Shown: positions 1 to 7,901, numbered from the stretch's first letter. The stretch: 53,142 nt of DNA from Corynebacterium glyciniphilum AJ 3170 (GCF_007673095.1 NZ_VDYZ01000018.1:1-53142), one strand, 5' to 3'. Program-made: numbers and translations. The notes: generated by a model not told the origin, from the sequence alone.

Positions 1-32
1 ATCCTTCCAGGCCCACCCCACGGCAAGCCAGA

Positions 33-545
33 TCAGATGTCAACTACTCGCGCAGCAGTCCCCAGCAATAGTGAGGAACCGTGGCAGATCAGTGACACCA
101 CCTTGCCTGCCTCATAGAACGAAGAGATCAGATCATGCAGGTGATCATCATCCTTGAAGGTCAGCAGTGGTCCACCCCCACCGGCGACCCACACGGCATC
201 ATAGTCAGCAACGTCAATATCGGCGGTCGAGATTGTGTCACTGAGCAGGGGACCGAAGGTGTCGTGGTGCAGGAAACCGAGGGTGATCAGATCATCGCGG
301 TAGTCCCCTCCTGGGGTTCGTGGGTCGCTGTGTGTATCGACCATCACTTCTCCGCCCTTAGGGGAGGCGATGTCAACGTCGTGACCGGCCTCAATGAATG
401 CGAGGAACGCACGGGTGAGTTCCTCGCCAAAGAAGCCGACAGGCATCCCGTGCAGTTCTGCTGTGTTGGACACGATTGCCAGGATACGGCGTGGTTTATG
501 GCTCCGTCCGGAACGTGCTTCGAAAGTGCTGTCAGTGTCGTTCAT
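33..545 (-). CDS. DJ-1/PfpI family glutamine amidotransferase-like protein, truncated
   Basis: This 170-aa protein has the class I glutamine amidotransferase-like fold of the DJ-1/PfpI/Hsp31 family. These are usually chaperone, glyoxalase or stress proteins. The nucleophile elbow is visible as ICHGSS near residue 155, after a GGGGP loop and an acidic patch. The start is ATG with GAGAGGA eight or so bases upstream. The family is normally about 220-230 aa, and the reading frame here stops just after the nucleophile Cys, so the C-terminal third is missing. A frameshift or recent truncation is likely. It is the last gene of a probable operon with the SnoaL-like and SDR genes, reading leftward. 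The fold is clear; activity is doubtful. Confidence 0.75.
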   Translation of the reverse strand: MNDTDSTFEARSGRSHKPRRILAIVSNTAELHGMPVGFFGEELTRAFLAFIEAGHDVDIASPKGGEVMVDTHSDPRTPGGDYRDDLITLGFLHHDTFGPLLSDTISTADIDVADYDAVWVAGGGGPLLTFKDDDHLHDLISSFYEAGKVVSLICHGSSLLLGTAARVVDI

Positions 546-599
546 CAGGCTTCATCCTCTCCTATTAGGGGCATGGTGCCACGAAGGTGACGGCGTTCG

Positions 600-929
600 T
601 CAGCCTTCGCTGATGGTCATTTTCTTGATCTTGTCACCATCGAGGTCGAAGTCGAATCGCGACGGCCCGTTGGCGTGGGTTGACCGCCAGTCGCCGACGA
701 CGGTGATTTTGCCGTCGGCGGTGGAGGCTCGTTCTGCGCTGAAGGTTGGCTGGGATCCGATGAATGCGATCTGGCTCCACTCGTCAATCTCGTCGCGTCC
801 GGTGATGATCTGACCCCAGTCATCGACGACAGCATCGGTGGTCAACGCATCAAGAAAAGCCTGGCTATCATGGTCGTTGACCGCGGTGAAGAATGAGGCG
901 ATCGGCTCGGGGATGTCAAGGCTGGTCAC
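600..929 (-). CDS. SnoaL/NTF2-like protein
   Basis: This 109-aa protein resembles small SnoaL-like members of the NTF2 superfamily. It has an N-terminal helix with FFTAVNDHD, then a DALTTDAVVDDWGQ strand region, and ends with DGDKIKKMTI. Such proteins form cone-shaped dimers around a hydrophobic pocket and act as isomerases, hydrolases or ligand binders; the substrate here cannot be told. The start is GTG, with AAGGA seven bases upstream. It lies 34 bp downstream of the SDR gene and 54 bp upstream of the PfpI-like gene, so all three are probably cotranscribed and controlled by the divergent TetR gene. Confidence 0.75.
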   Translation of the reverse strand: MTSLDIPEPIASFFTAVNDHDSQAFLDALTTDAVVDDWGQIITGRDEIDEWSQIAFIGSQPTFSAERASTADGKITVVGDWRSTHANGPSRFDFDLDGDKIKKMTISEG

Positions 930-963
930 AAGAATATCCTTCGGTTAGGCGGACAGGGCGGGG

Positions 964-1719
964 TTAGCGCGTGGTGTAGCCACCGTTGGCGAAGATCGTC
1001 TGACCGGTGATCCACCAGCCGTCAGTCGCCAGGAACCTGATGATCGGCGCGATGTCCTCGATCTGGGTGAGCTGATTGCCCATGGCCTGGGACTTGTGGA
1101 ACTCGACTCGTTCCGGCGTTTCCTGGCCGTAGAAGAACGGCGTGTCCATCGGGCCGGGGGCCACGGCGTTGACCGAGATGCCACGGTCGGCGAACTCCTT
1201 GGACGCCGCACGGGTGAAGTGCTCCACCGGGGCCTTGCCGCCGGCGTAGGTGGAGTAGCCGTCGGTGAAGGCGGCCAACAAGGCAGTGACCACGGTGATG
1301 ATCTTGCCATCGTCGGAAAGATGCTTGCCTGCCTCCTTGATGAAGAAGTACGCAGCCTTGGAATTGATGTCGAACATCGAGTCGTACTCGTCCTCGGCGG
1401 TCTCGACGATGGGCTTGCGCAGCACCTTGCCGGCGGTGTTGATGGCGATGTCGATCTTGCCGAACGTCTTCTCGGCCTCATCGAACAGGGTCGCGACGTT
1501 CTGCGGTGCGGTCAGGTCGCCTTGGAAGATCGCACCCTGGACGTCTTCAGCCTGCACAGCGGCGAGGGTGTCCTCGGCATCCGGTCGACTGGCATCGGAA
1601 TTGTAGTGGATCGCCACGTTGGCTCCGGCAGCCGCGGACTGGCGCGCCACCAGGCCTCCGAGATTCTTGCCGCCTCCGGCGATCAGGACGTTCTTTCCCT
1701 TGAGCGTGTGCTCAGTCAT
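964..1719 (-). CDS. SDR family oxidoreductase
   Basis: This 251-aa protein is a classical short-chain dehydrogenase/reductase. Near residue 14 it has a glycine-rich dinucleotide loop (AGGGKNLGG), then INTAG in place of NAG, and the catalytic YAGGK pair. The usual active-site Ser, 13 residues before the Tyr, appears to be Thr. The C-terminus ANGGY is typical of SDRs. The ATG was chosen because GAAAGGAAG lies at good spacing; the frame stays open far upstream but without SDR similarity. It is the first gene of a leftward operon with SnoaL-like and PfpI-like genes, diverging from a TetR gene with paired palindromes between them. The substrate is unknown; the context suggests an inducible detoxification or oxidoreduction cluster. 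Confidence 0.9.
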   Translation of the reverse strand: MTEHTLKGKNVLIAGGGKNLGGLVARQSAAAGANVAIHYNSDASRPDAEDTLAAVQAEDVQGAIFQGDLTAPQNVATLFDEAEKTFGKIDIAINTAGKVLRKPIVETAEDEYDSMFDINSKAAYFFIKEAGKHLSDDGKIITVVTALLAAFTDGYSTYAGGKAPVEHFTRAASKEFADRGISVNAVAPGPMDTPFFYGQETPERVEFHKSQAMGNQLTQIEDIAPIIRFLATDGWWITGQTIFANGGYTTR

Positions 1720-1751
1720 GCTGTCTTCCTTTCTCGTGGACTTCACGGATG

Positions 1752-1789
1752 AACATATCAGAGATATGTTGCGCCGTATCGATGATACG
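1752..1789. promoter_or_regulatory. Two palindromic operators in the SDR/TetR divergent promoter
   Basis: AACATATC and GATATGTT form a perfect 8-bp inverted repeat with a 3-bp spacer (1752-1770). CGTATC and GATACG form a perfect 6-bp repeat with a 3-bp spacer (1775-1789). Both contain the half-site GATA[T/C]G. The pair lies between the SDR start and the TetR start, as expected for a TetR operator controlling both directions. A TetR transcript starting at or near its ATG would be leaderless, because no ribosome binding site is visible. Confidence 0.65.
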
Positions 1790-1806
1790 TACGCTACGGT
1801 AGCAGA

Positions 1807-2493
1807 ATGAGCAGGGACGCGTCGACAGGGACGAGAGAAAAGTTGATCGCCGCTGCCGCGGACATGATCGCCCGCTCGCCCGGCGAGGACTTCTCGCTGC
1901 GGGCGGTGTGCGACACCGTGGGAGTCAAGCTGCCCACCGCCTACCACTTCTTCGGCTCCAAACAGGGACTTGCCGATGCCGTTGTCGAGCACGGCTTCGA
2001 CATGTACATCGCCGAGAAACAGGCGATGGAGTGGACCGGTGACCCGATCCAGGACATCCGCACCGGATGGGACGCCCACGTCGACTTCGGCCTGGCCAAC
2101 CCCGGGTTCTACGCACTGATGTACGGCAAGGTGCAGCCCGGTCACGCCCCGGCGGCCCAGTCCCGTCCCGCCGAGATCCTGCTCAGTCTGACGACACAGG
2201 CCTCCGACCAGGGCCGCCTCGCCGTCCTCCCGGAGCAGGCCTCCGCCCACATCCTGGCCACCAACATCGGCGTCACGCTGCGACAGATCATTCGGGGATC
2301 CCCCGACCCCGATCTGTCTGCTGCGGTACGCGAAGGGGTGATCCGGGCAATTACTGGGGCGGGGCGGGAGGGTGATGATGCGGCTGCGGTGACTGTGGCA
2401 GAGAAAGCTGCTGCTAGTCCCGATATCCTCGGGCCGACGGAGACACGCCTGTTCCTGCAGTGGTTGAGGAAGGTCAGTGAATCGCCCATCTAG
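1807..2493 (+). CDS. TetR/AcrR family transcriptional regulator
   Basis: This 228-aa protein is a TetR-type repressor. The N-terminal helix-turn-helix spans roughly residues 27-58, with FSLRAVCDTVGV followed by the recognition-helix signature TAYHFFGSKQGL. The rest is the helical ligand-binding and dimerisation domain. It diverges from the SDR operon and the two palindromes between them are the likely operators, so it probably represses that operon and itself. No Shine-Dalgarno sequence precedes the ATG, which suggests a leaderless message. Its stop codon TAG is part of a CTAG abutting an IS-like terminal repeat, so the 3' end of the gene coincides with a transposition junction. Confidence 0.9.
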   Translation: MSRDASTGTREKLIAAAADMIARSPGEDFSLRAVCDTVGVKLPTAYHFFGSKQGLADAVVEHGFDMYIAEKQAMEWTGDPIQDIRTGWDAHVDFGLANPGFYALMYGKVQPGHAPAAQSRPAEILLSLTTQASDQGRLAVLPEQASAHILATNIGVTLRQIIRGSPDPDLSAAVREGVIRAITGAGREGDDAAAVTVAEKAAASPDILGPTETRLFLQWLRKVSESPI

Positions 2494-2520
2494 CGCGTGT
2501 CTGCTAAATCGGCTGGTCGA

Positions 2521-3450
2521 TCAGTACGTCACCCATCCGGGAACCCACACCTCGTCATCGACCTGGGGTCGTGAGGCTTGCAGAAAATCTCGCAGCTCGG
2601 TCAGCACAGGATTCTGGTGTCCAGCACGTGTAAGCAGCATGTGCGGATAAACCGGTGTCGGCCCACGCAGGGGAACTCGCCGCAGACCGTAGTTCTCGGG
2701 CCACAGGTACCGGTCGCCGGTGCCAACAAGGGTCGCTAGAGAGCTTGACTCAGCCAATGCGTCCATGAGCGCTTCGTCGCCGAAGTTGGGGCCGAGTGAG
2801 TCGATGCTCATCCCGAAGTCCTGCGAAAGCGACTGGTAGAACAACTCCCATTCCGTGCCTGGGCTTATACCGGGGATCCAGAGGCGGTGGTCGGCAAGGT
2901 CGGTGGGCTGGACCTCGCCCTTCCCTGCCAACGGGTGGGCGGGGCCGACCAGCAGCTCCAGCGGGGCGTCCAGGAGTCGTTCGGCTCTGATCCCAGAAGG
3001 CATCTGGCTAGCAGGCAAGGCACGGAAGGAAGCCTCAAGGCTACCCTCGAGCACAGCCCACGCCGCCTGCGCAGCATTCTCCTCGCCGAGCGTAACCGCA
3101 TCGAGGACGGTGTCGGGGCGCGAGTGGTAGAAGCGGTGGACGGCTTGGGCTGGCGCGATGCGCCGATTGAGGACATCGACCCGCAGGGGACGGGTCCCGG
3201 GGCGCATAGCTTGCTCTGCATCCTCAAGCGCCATCAGAACCTTTTTGGCGTGCGGGAGGAACAGCTGACCGTCCAAGCTCAGCCGCGATCCCCGGGAGGT
3301 GCGTACCCGGAGCGAGACCCCGAGGTTCCTCTCTAAACCCATGATCCGCTTGGAGACCGCCTGCTGGCTGATTCCGAATTTGTCGGCCACCTCCTGGAAC
3401 TGCCCAACCTCAGCGATGGCTACAAAAGTCCGTACAGCTTTGATGTCCAC
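2521..3450 (-). CDS. LysR family transcriptional regulator
   Basis: This 309-aa protein has the length and order of a LysR regulator. A winged helix-turn-helix at residues 1-60 (FQEVADKFGISQQAVSKRIMGLE) is followed by the linker helix and a two-lobed effector-binding domain. It diverges from the acetyltransferase gene and probably controls it through the palindrome in the 88-bp gap. The start is GTG. TATGAT lies a few bases upstream and no ribosome binding site is visible, which suggests a leaderless transcript. The effector is unknown. It lies inside the segment bounded by IS-like ends. Confidence 0.9.
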   Translation of the reverse strand: MDIKAVRTFVAIAEVGQFQEVADKFGISQQAVSKRIMGLERNLGVSLRVRTSRGSRLSLDGQLFLPHAKKVLMALEDAEQAMRPGTRPLRVDVLNRRIAPAQAVHRFYHSRPDTVLDAVTLGEENAAQAAWAVLEGSLEASFRALPASQMPSGIRAERLLDAPLELLVGPAHPLAGKGEVQPTDLADHRLWIPGISPGTEWELFYQSLSQDFGMSIDSLGPNFGDEALMDALAESSSLATLVGTGDRYLWPENYGLRRVPLRGPTPVYPHMLLTRAGHQNPVLTELRDFLQASRPQVDDEVWVPGWVTY

Positions 3451-3465
3451 GCTACGATCATAGCT

Positions 3466-3482
3466 CTACAACCTGTAGTTGT
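3466..3482. promoter_or_regulatory. Putative LysR operator
   Basis: Two overlapping perfect inverted repeats occur here: CTACA-ACC-TGTAG (3466-3478) and ACAAC-CTGTA-GTTGT (3468-3482). They sit between the divergent LysR and acetyltransferase genes, where LysR proteins normally bind interrupted dyads. The position fits autoregulation plus control of the neighbour. Confidence 0.5.
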
Positions 3483-3538
3483 TTCCGTGAACGGTGAGTT
3501 GTTTGATCGTGGGGCAGCGACTCTGCTGAGATTGCGGC

Positions 3539-4090
3539 ATGGCTTCCCGAATAGAACAGATAATGCACGTCCAGACACCAGAATTTGCGCACTTTGCGGA
3601 GCGAATCGCCCAGGTCACCGATGCGACCTCTCGGCTGAACGTCCTGCCCTTCAATGACACCGAGGCACGCGCTGAACTACTTTCAGTTGTCTTCGGTGGC
3701 CCCTTGCCGGCCTCCGTGACGATCTACCCGCCGTTCTACACCGAGCATGGACTGGCCACGACGTTCGGCGAGAACGTCTTCGTCAACCAGGGCTGCACCT
3801 TCATGGACGGCGGTGGCATCACCATCGGTGACAACGTCATGATCGCTCCGCGGGTCAGCTTGATCACCGGCGGTCACCCGCTGCCGCTGGCAGAGCGGCG
3901 CGAGTACACCGTCAGCGCCCCGATTGTGATCGAGGACGACGTTTGGATCGGTGCGGCTGCCGTAGTCACTCAAGGTGTGACCATCGGTGCGGACGCAGTC
4001 GTTGCTGCCGGCGCGGTCGTCACCCACGACGTGCCCGCGCGCACGGTGGTCGCTGGCGTACCCGCCCGAGTGATCAAGAACATCGACTGA
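3539..4090 (+). CDS. Sugar O-acetyltransferase (Maa/NodL-like, left-handed beta-helix)
   Basis: This 183-aa protein is a hexapeptide-repeat acyltransferase of the maltose/galactoside O-acetyltransferase group. It begins with a helical N-terminal domain, then repeats of the type [LIV]-G-x-x-x-x (GENVFVNQGC, IGDNVMIAP, IEDDVWIGAAAVVTQGV, IGADAVVAAGAVVTHDV), ending VAGVPARVIKNID. The catalytic His is the H of GGHPLP near residue 120. It would transfer acetyl groups from acetyl-CoA to a sugar hydroxyl in the cytoplasm. It diverges from the LysR gene and is probably under its control. Confidence 0.9.
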   Translation: MASRIEQIMHVQTPEFAHFAERIAQVTDATSRLNVLPFNDTEARAELLSVVFGGPLPASVTIYPPFYTEHGLATTFGENVFVNQGCTFMDGGGITIGDNVMIAPRVSLITGGHPLPLAERREYTVSAPIVIEDDVWIGAAAVVTQGVTIGADAVVAAGAVVTHDVPARTVVAGVPARVIKNID

Positions 4091-4143
4091 CATCGTGCTC
4101 CCCGACGCTACAAGCTGGGGAGTGCGGTGTCCGGTTGCCCTCA

Positions 4144-4835
4144 GTGCCTCGTCGACTGCGGCTCTTTGACGATCAGTGGGAGAGCATACGTGCTCTGCTA
4201 CCCAGTAGCGCAGGACGACGCGGCAGGCCTTGGGCCGACCACCGCCGGGTCGTGGAAGCGATCGTCTACCGCTACCGCACCGGCATCCCGTGGCGTGCCG
4301 TGGCACCGTGCACGCCCATGGCCCGCAGTCGCACCACGAACCTCCCGGACACGCGATCGGCCGCTCCCGCGGAGGGTTGACCACGAAGGTCCACCACGCC
4401 GTCGACGGCCGGGGCCGTCCGCTGGCCGTGGTCGTCACCCCGGGCCAGGCGCACGATGGACAGACCCTGCCGGTCCTGCTGGGCGACCTGCGCGTGGCCA
4501 GGACCGGGCAGGGCAGGCCACGCACGAGTCCCGATGCCCTACTGGCAGACAAGGCATACTCCTCTCGCACGATCCGCCAGACGCTGCGCGCCCGCAGAAT
4601 CAAGGACGTCATCCCCGAGCGGCGCGACCAGCACGGCCATCGACGCCGACGGGGCCGCTAGTGTGGATGTGCCCCGAGCTTCGACCGAGAGGTCTACAAG
4701 GGCCGCAACGTCGTCGAGCGTTCCTTCGCCCTGATCAAGCAATGGAGGGGCTTGGCCACGCGGTTCGACAAGCTCGCGATCGTCTACCGCTCGGCCGTGG
4801 TCCTGGCGGCGGTGCTGGTATGGGCTCGCAATTAG
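4144..4835 (+). pseudogene. IS5-family transposase remnant (internal deletion and frameshifts)
   Basis: Three pieces of an IS5/IS427-type DDE transposase appear in different frames. The first runs from GTG at 4144 (LFDDQW, GRRGRPWADHRRVVEAIVYR, GIPWR). The second covers HAIGRSRGGLTTKVHH, ALLADKAYSS and IPERRDQ at about 4330-4660. The third, YKGRNVVERSFALIKQWRG to VWARN, is at about 4690-4835. Sequence between GIPWR and HAIGRSRGG, which should carry the first catalytic Asp region, is deleted. The gene cannot make an active enzyme. The 3' end runs directly into the right inverted repeat. Confidence 0.85.
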
Positions 4836-4934
4836 CAGACACGCCCTAGGCCTCTATCGGTTTCGCACTGTCTGCGCAGAGCCAGTCACACAGCACACTT
4901 CTTCGCAGAGCCAGACTGATGCTCCTGCCTGAGT

Positions 4935-5336
4935 TCAGCTCACAGCAGCGCGAGCTATCTCGGCGTCCTGCTCTGGTGTTCCACCAGAGACACCCAGTGC
5001 CCCGAGGAGGTTTCCTTCCGCGTCCGTAATGGGCACGCCTCCTCCCATAAGCAGCAATCCACCGTTGGTGTGGTCGAAATGCGCGAGAGGTTCGCCCAAC
5101 TGCACAGGAGCGTTCAGCGCTTCGCTCGGCATCTCGAACATCACCGACGTCCGTGCTTTCGCGACAGCGAGGTCATTCGATGCCAGCCATGCTCCGTTCA
5201 TCCGTTCGAAGGAAACGAGGTTAGCTCCTGCGTCGAGAACCGCGAATACCGCGTTCAGTCCTAGTTCCCGTGCCTTGCGCTTGCCTGCGTCAATAACCTG
5301 TGTGGCTGATTCGAGGGTGATTGTAGGTTGTGCCAT
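4935..5336 (-). CDS. GlcG/HbpS family heme-binding-like protein
   Basis: This 133-aa protein matches the GlcG/HbpS (DUF336) family in length and motifs: AKARTSVMF, GGLLLMGGGVPI and GALGVSGGTPEQD. The family forms oligomers. HbpS binds heme extracellularly in Streptomyces, while many members sit beside oxidoreductases with unknown roles. No signal peptide is visible here, so it is probably cytoplasmic. The start has AGGAG eight bases upstream. It is the second gene of a leftward operon after an SDR, 30 bp apart, under a divergent TetR regulator. Confidence 0.85.
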   Translation of the reverse strand: MAQPTITLESATQVIDAGKRKARELGLNAVFAVLDAGANLVSFERMNGAWLASNDLAVAKARTSVMFEMPSEALNAPVQLGEPLAHFDHTNGGLLLMGGGVPITDAEGNLLGALGVSGGTPEQDAEIARAAVS

Positions 5337-5366
5337 GGGTTCTGCTCCTTCGCTCTCCCGCGGGGG

Positions 5367-6143
5367 TTAGGCTTTCTGGGTCCACTCGGTTTCCTGCCAC
5401 TGCTTGGCAGCGGTGATGGTTTCCTGTGGTCGCATGGTCCGGTAGTCGGGGTTGTCGGACATGATTGTTTCGACCATCGCATCGACCATTTCCTGTGGAT
5501 CGGCCTGATCCGCCAGTGAGTCCCCGAAGTCGGGCATGGGGATATTTGCGGTGTCGGGGTCGTACCACTGCACGTAGCTTTCAGCGCCGGTGTCGTTGAA
5601 ACCGGTGTTGAATACTCCGGGGTTCACGGTGGCAACCTTGATTCCGAAGGGCTCGAGTTCGGCCTTCATCGAACCGGCGATCGCTTCGATCGCGTGCTTG
5701 GTGGCGCAGTAGGCCCCCAAGAACGGAACAACGAGGATGCCACCCATTGATGAGGTCCACACGATACGTCCCTGCTGACGCTCGATCATCTTCGGGGCGA
5801 TCGCCTGCACCAGTTCGAGATGGCCGAACACGTTGATGTCGAAGGACTCGCGGACTCGCTGGAGGGGGATATCGACGACGGCTCCACCTTCCATGACGCC
5901 TGCATTGAGCACGAGTACGTCGACGTCGAAACTCGCGGCGTGGGAGATATCGATGTTGTCCCGCAGGTTGAGCTTGATGACAGTCAGCTCAACATCGGCA
6001 GCTTGTGCGTCTTCGCGCATGCTTCGTACCTGTGGCCATGTCTCAGCGGCCGCGATGACGTCCTGGCCTTGACGGGCGAGCTCGATAGCCGCTCCCCGCC
6101 CGAATCCACTGCTGGCGCCGGTAATGAGAATCTTCTGGGTCAT
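5367..6143 (-). CDS. SDR family NAD(P)-dependent oxidoreductase
   Basis: This 258-aa protein is a classical SDR. It has TGASSGFG at residues 8-15, LNAG, the active-site Ser in WTSSMGG, and YCATK as the Tyr/Lys pair, followed by NPGVF. The ATG at 6143 was preferred over the GTG six bases upstream because AAGGAG is five bases from this ATG. It heads a two-gene operon with the GlcG/HbpS-like gene and diverges from a TetR gene with a dyad between them. The long SDR form with C-terminal PDTANIPMPD and an adjacent TetR gene suggests an inducible aldehyde or ketone reductase; the substrate is not known. Confidence 0.9.
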   Translation of the reverse strand: MTQKILITGASSGFGRGAAIELARQGQDVIAAAETWPQVRSMREDAQAADVELTVIKLNLRDNIDISHAASFDVDVLVLNAGVMEGGAVVDIPLQRVRESFDINVFGHLELVQAIAPKMIERQQGRIVWTSSMGGILVVPFLGAYCATKHAIEAIAGSMKAELEPFGIKVATVNPGVFNTGFNDTGAESYVQWYDPDTANIPMPDFGDSLADQADPQEMVDAMVETIMSDNPDYRTMRPQETITAAKQWQETEWTQKA

Positions 6144-6157
6144 GCGCACTCCTTGAG

Positions 6158-6177
6158 GTAACTATCTGGATACTTAC
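6158..6177. promoter_or_regulatory. Putative TetR operator (20-bp dyad)
   Basis: GTAACTATCT and GGATACTTAC are imperfect inverted arms (8 of 10 positions match) just upstream of the SDR start and facing the TetR gene. The location and arm design fit the operator of the divergent TetR regulator. Confidence 0.5.
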
Positions 6178-6244
6178 ATGGACAAGTGTGACACCCCTGG
6201 ACCCCCGTGTCAATAACTAGTCGGTTACCGGTAGATTGGGAGCC

Positions 6245-6802
6245 ATGCCACCCAACGCCGCCGAAACCAAGCGAAGGATCTTGGAAGCCGCCCGTAACGA
6301 GTTCGCCGAGCACGGCCTGGCGGGTGCCCGAGTGGACCGGATCGCTGAAGCGGGAAATGTCAACAAACGGTCGATCTACGTGCACTTCGGCCCCAAGGAC
6401 ACCCTGTTCGACATCATCGTGGCGAGATCGCTGACCGAGATGGCGGAGGCGGTCCCGTTCACGGTCAAAGACCTGCCCGGATATGCAGGAGCACTGTTCG
6501 ATTACCTGATTGAGCATCCAGAAGTTCTTCGATTGACCTCGTGGGCCGGGCTGGAACGTCCCGACGCCTCTGCCGACGAGGCCGCTGCGTACGCACCGAA
6601 GATAGCAGCACTCTCGGAGAAGTTCGGCAGGGATGCGGTAGATGTTCTCGCTCTGTTGTTGGGTCAGGTCACGGCGTGGCAATATGCCTCTCCGGCACTT
6701 AAAGTCCACTCCCCGGAGGACCCTTGGTCGCTTGACCGATTGAACCGGTATCGAGCAATGCTCATCACCTCAGTCACCGGACTTATCGACACCGCGGAGT
6801 AA
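6245..6802 (+). CDS. TetR family transcriptional regulator
   Basis: This 185-aa protein has a TetR helix-turn-helix at residues 7-52 (KRRILEAARNEFAEHGLAG, RVDRIAEAGNVNKRSIYVHFG) and a C-terminal effector domain resembling TetR_C-type domains. ATG at 6245 gives the usual start a few residues before KRRIL. It is divergent from the SDR/GlcG operon, which it most likely represses. A hairpin follows the stop codon. Confidence 0.9.
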   Translation: MPPNAAETKRRILEAARNEFAEHGLAGARVDRIAEAGNVNKRSIYVHFGPKDTLFDIIVARSLTEMAEAVPFTVKDLPGYAGALFDYLIEHPEVLRLTSWAGLERPDASADEAAAYAPKIAALSEKFGRDAVDVLALLLGQVTAWQYASPALKVHSPEDPWSLDRLNRYRAMLITSVTGLIDTAE

Positions 6803-6807
6803 ATCTA

Positions 6808-6847
6808 CCGAAAGGGCTGGCACCCAACGATCTCGAAGCCCTTCCGG
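6808..6847 (+). terminator. Possible terminator hairpin after TetR gene
   Basis: CCG-A-AAGGGCT pairs with AGCCCTT-C-CGG across an 18-base loop, starting six bases after the TetR stop codon. There is no U-tract, so function as an intrinsic terminator is uncertain. Confidence 0.3.
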
Positions 6848-6998
6848 TGCCGCCCCACACCATAACCAAACTTCCAGCATGCTCAACAACGGAAGGCTCC
6901 GGCCGTGATCATCGGCGCGGATCGCTCATGAAGACGGTGACTCCGGAGCACGACATGGAGAGTCTAAGAAGCCACGCCACCTAACGATCACATTCACA

Positions 6999-7556
6999 AT
7001 GGCACTCGTAGGTCTCGTCCGCGTCAGCACGAAGGGTCAGGACGTCGCTCGTCAGCATGACGCCCTCGACCCGATCTGCATCAAGGTGTTCGAGGAGAAG
7101 GTCAGCGGCAAGCTGTCGGTCGACAACCGCCCCGGACTCAAGGCCGCCCTCAACTACCTCCGTCCTGACGACATGCTCACCGTCCAGGAGGTCGACCGAC
7201 TTGGCCGCAACCTGCTCGAAGGTCTCATCGTCCTGACCGATCTGTTCGAGAAGGGCGTCAAGGTCAAGGTGCTCGACGGCATCGCCACCGGAGAACACAC
7301 GGAACGGTCCCTGATCCTTGACCTGGCCCTCGCCCTGGCAGAAGACCGTCGCCGGGACATCTCCGCCAAGACGAAGAACGGTCTCGACGCCGCACGGAAG
7401 CGAGGCAAGGTCGGTGGCCGCCCCAAGGTCATCGACACCGACAAGGAGGCCGCGATCGTGGCCCGACGCAGCAAGGGCGAGTCGATCCGCGAGATTGCCC
7501 GTGGCACCGGGGTATCCGTGGGTGCTGTCCACAGGGTGCTCGCTACCCAGGACTAG
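6999..7556 (+). CDS. Serine recombinase (resolvase/invertase, Pin-like)
   Basis: This 185-aa protein has the size and order of small serine recombinases. The catalytic core starts with VGLVRVSTKGQD, where Ser10 is the nucleophile and Arg8 is conserved. Next come LTVQEVDRLGRN and the E-helix region, then a C-terminal helix-turn-helix (SIREIARGTGVSVGAVHRVL). Proteins of this kind resolve cointegrates or invert segments between short sites. No ribosome binding site precedes the ATG. About 80 bp downstream is one arm of a 14-bp inverted repeat whose partner lies 230 bp further on, which could be a recombination site. No Tn3-type transposase is present in the window. Confidence 0.9.
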   Translation: MALVGLVRVSTKGQDVARQHDALDPICIKVFEEKVSGKLSVDNRPGLKAALNYLRPDDMLTVQEVDRLGRNLLEGLIVLTDLFEKGVKVKVLDGIATGEHTERSLILDLALALAEDRRRDISAKTKNGLDAARKRGKVGGRPKVIDTDKEAAIVARRSKGESIREIARGTGVSVGAVHRVLATQD

Positions 7557-7639
7557 TCCACCCTCCCGGCGGGTTCCGTCTCGCGGCCTGACGGCCAGCG
7601 GACGGCAGGAGTCGTTGTGAGGGTCACCTAAGCAGCCGA

Positions 7640-7896
7640 TTCCCGAGGGGGTCTGATTTCGAGGGTCGAGCGAGACGACTACCCCCGATGTAGGATCACC
7701 TTGCTGGCAGAGATTAATGATCTATGGTACTTGTCTTTTGCAACTTTTCTACCAGTATCAATGTATTCCTCTGACCGATACAGCCAGGGCGGATCGTGAC
7801 GCTACCAACCGTCGCACAGTCTAGAAATCACCCCTATCTACTGTGAAGTTGCTGTCAGTTTCGGTCACATAGCCGTGATCCCGACCCCCTCGGGAA
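7640..7896. repeat. 14-bp inverted repeat flanking an AT-rich spacer
   Basis: TTCCCGAGGGGGTC at 7640-7653 is perfectly repeated in inverse orientation at 7883-7896. The 229-bp interval is AT-rich compared with its surroundings and carries no gene. The repeat lies between the converging serine recombinase and SRAP genes. It could be a pair of recombinase sites bounding an invertible or excisable segment, or the two ends of a small element. Confidence 0.6.
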
Positions 7897-7901
7897 CCAT
7901 C

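Larger units (their letters stand above)
2491..4849. mobile_element. Region bounded by IS5-family-like terminal inverted repeats
   Basis: The left end reads TAG-C-GCGTGTCTGCTAA (from 2491). The complement of the right end reads TAG-G-GCGTGTCTGCTAA (from 4849). Thirteen consecutive bases are identical and both ends abut CTAG. IS5-group elements (IS427 type) commonly use CTAG/TA targets, which agrees with the transposase remnant just inside the right end. The segment contains a LysR gene, an acetyltransferase and the broken transposase. No second left end is visible next to the transposase start. Either the passenger genes are carried between IS ends, or two IS copies have decayed around them. 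Confidence 0.55.

Noticed and set aside
1720..2250. Upstream extension of the SDR frame to 428 aa
   Set aside because: The extra N-terminal part lies antisense to the TetR gene and has no SDR similarity. A good ribosome binding site precedes the ATG at 1719.
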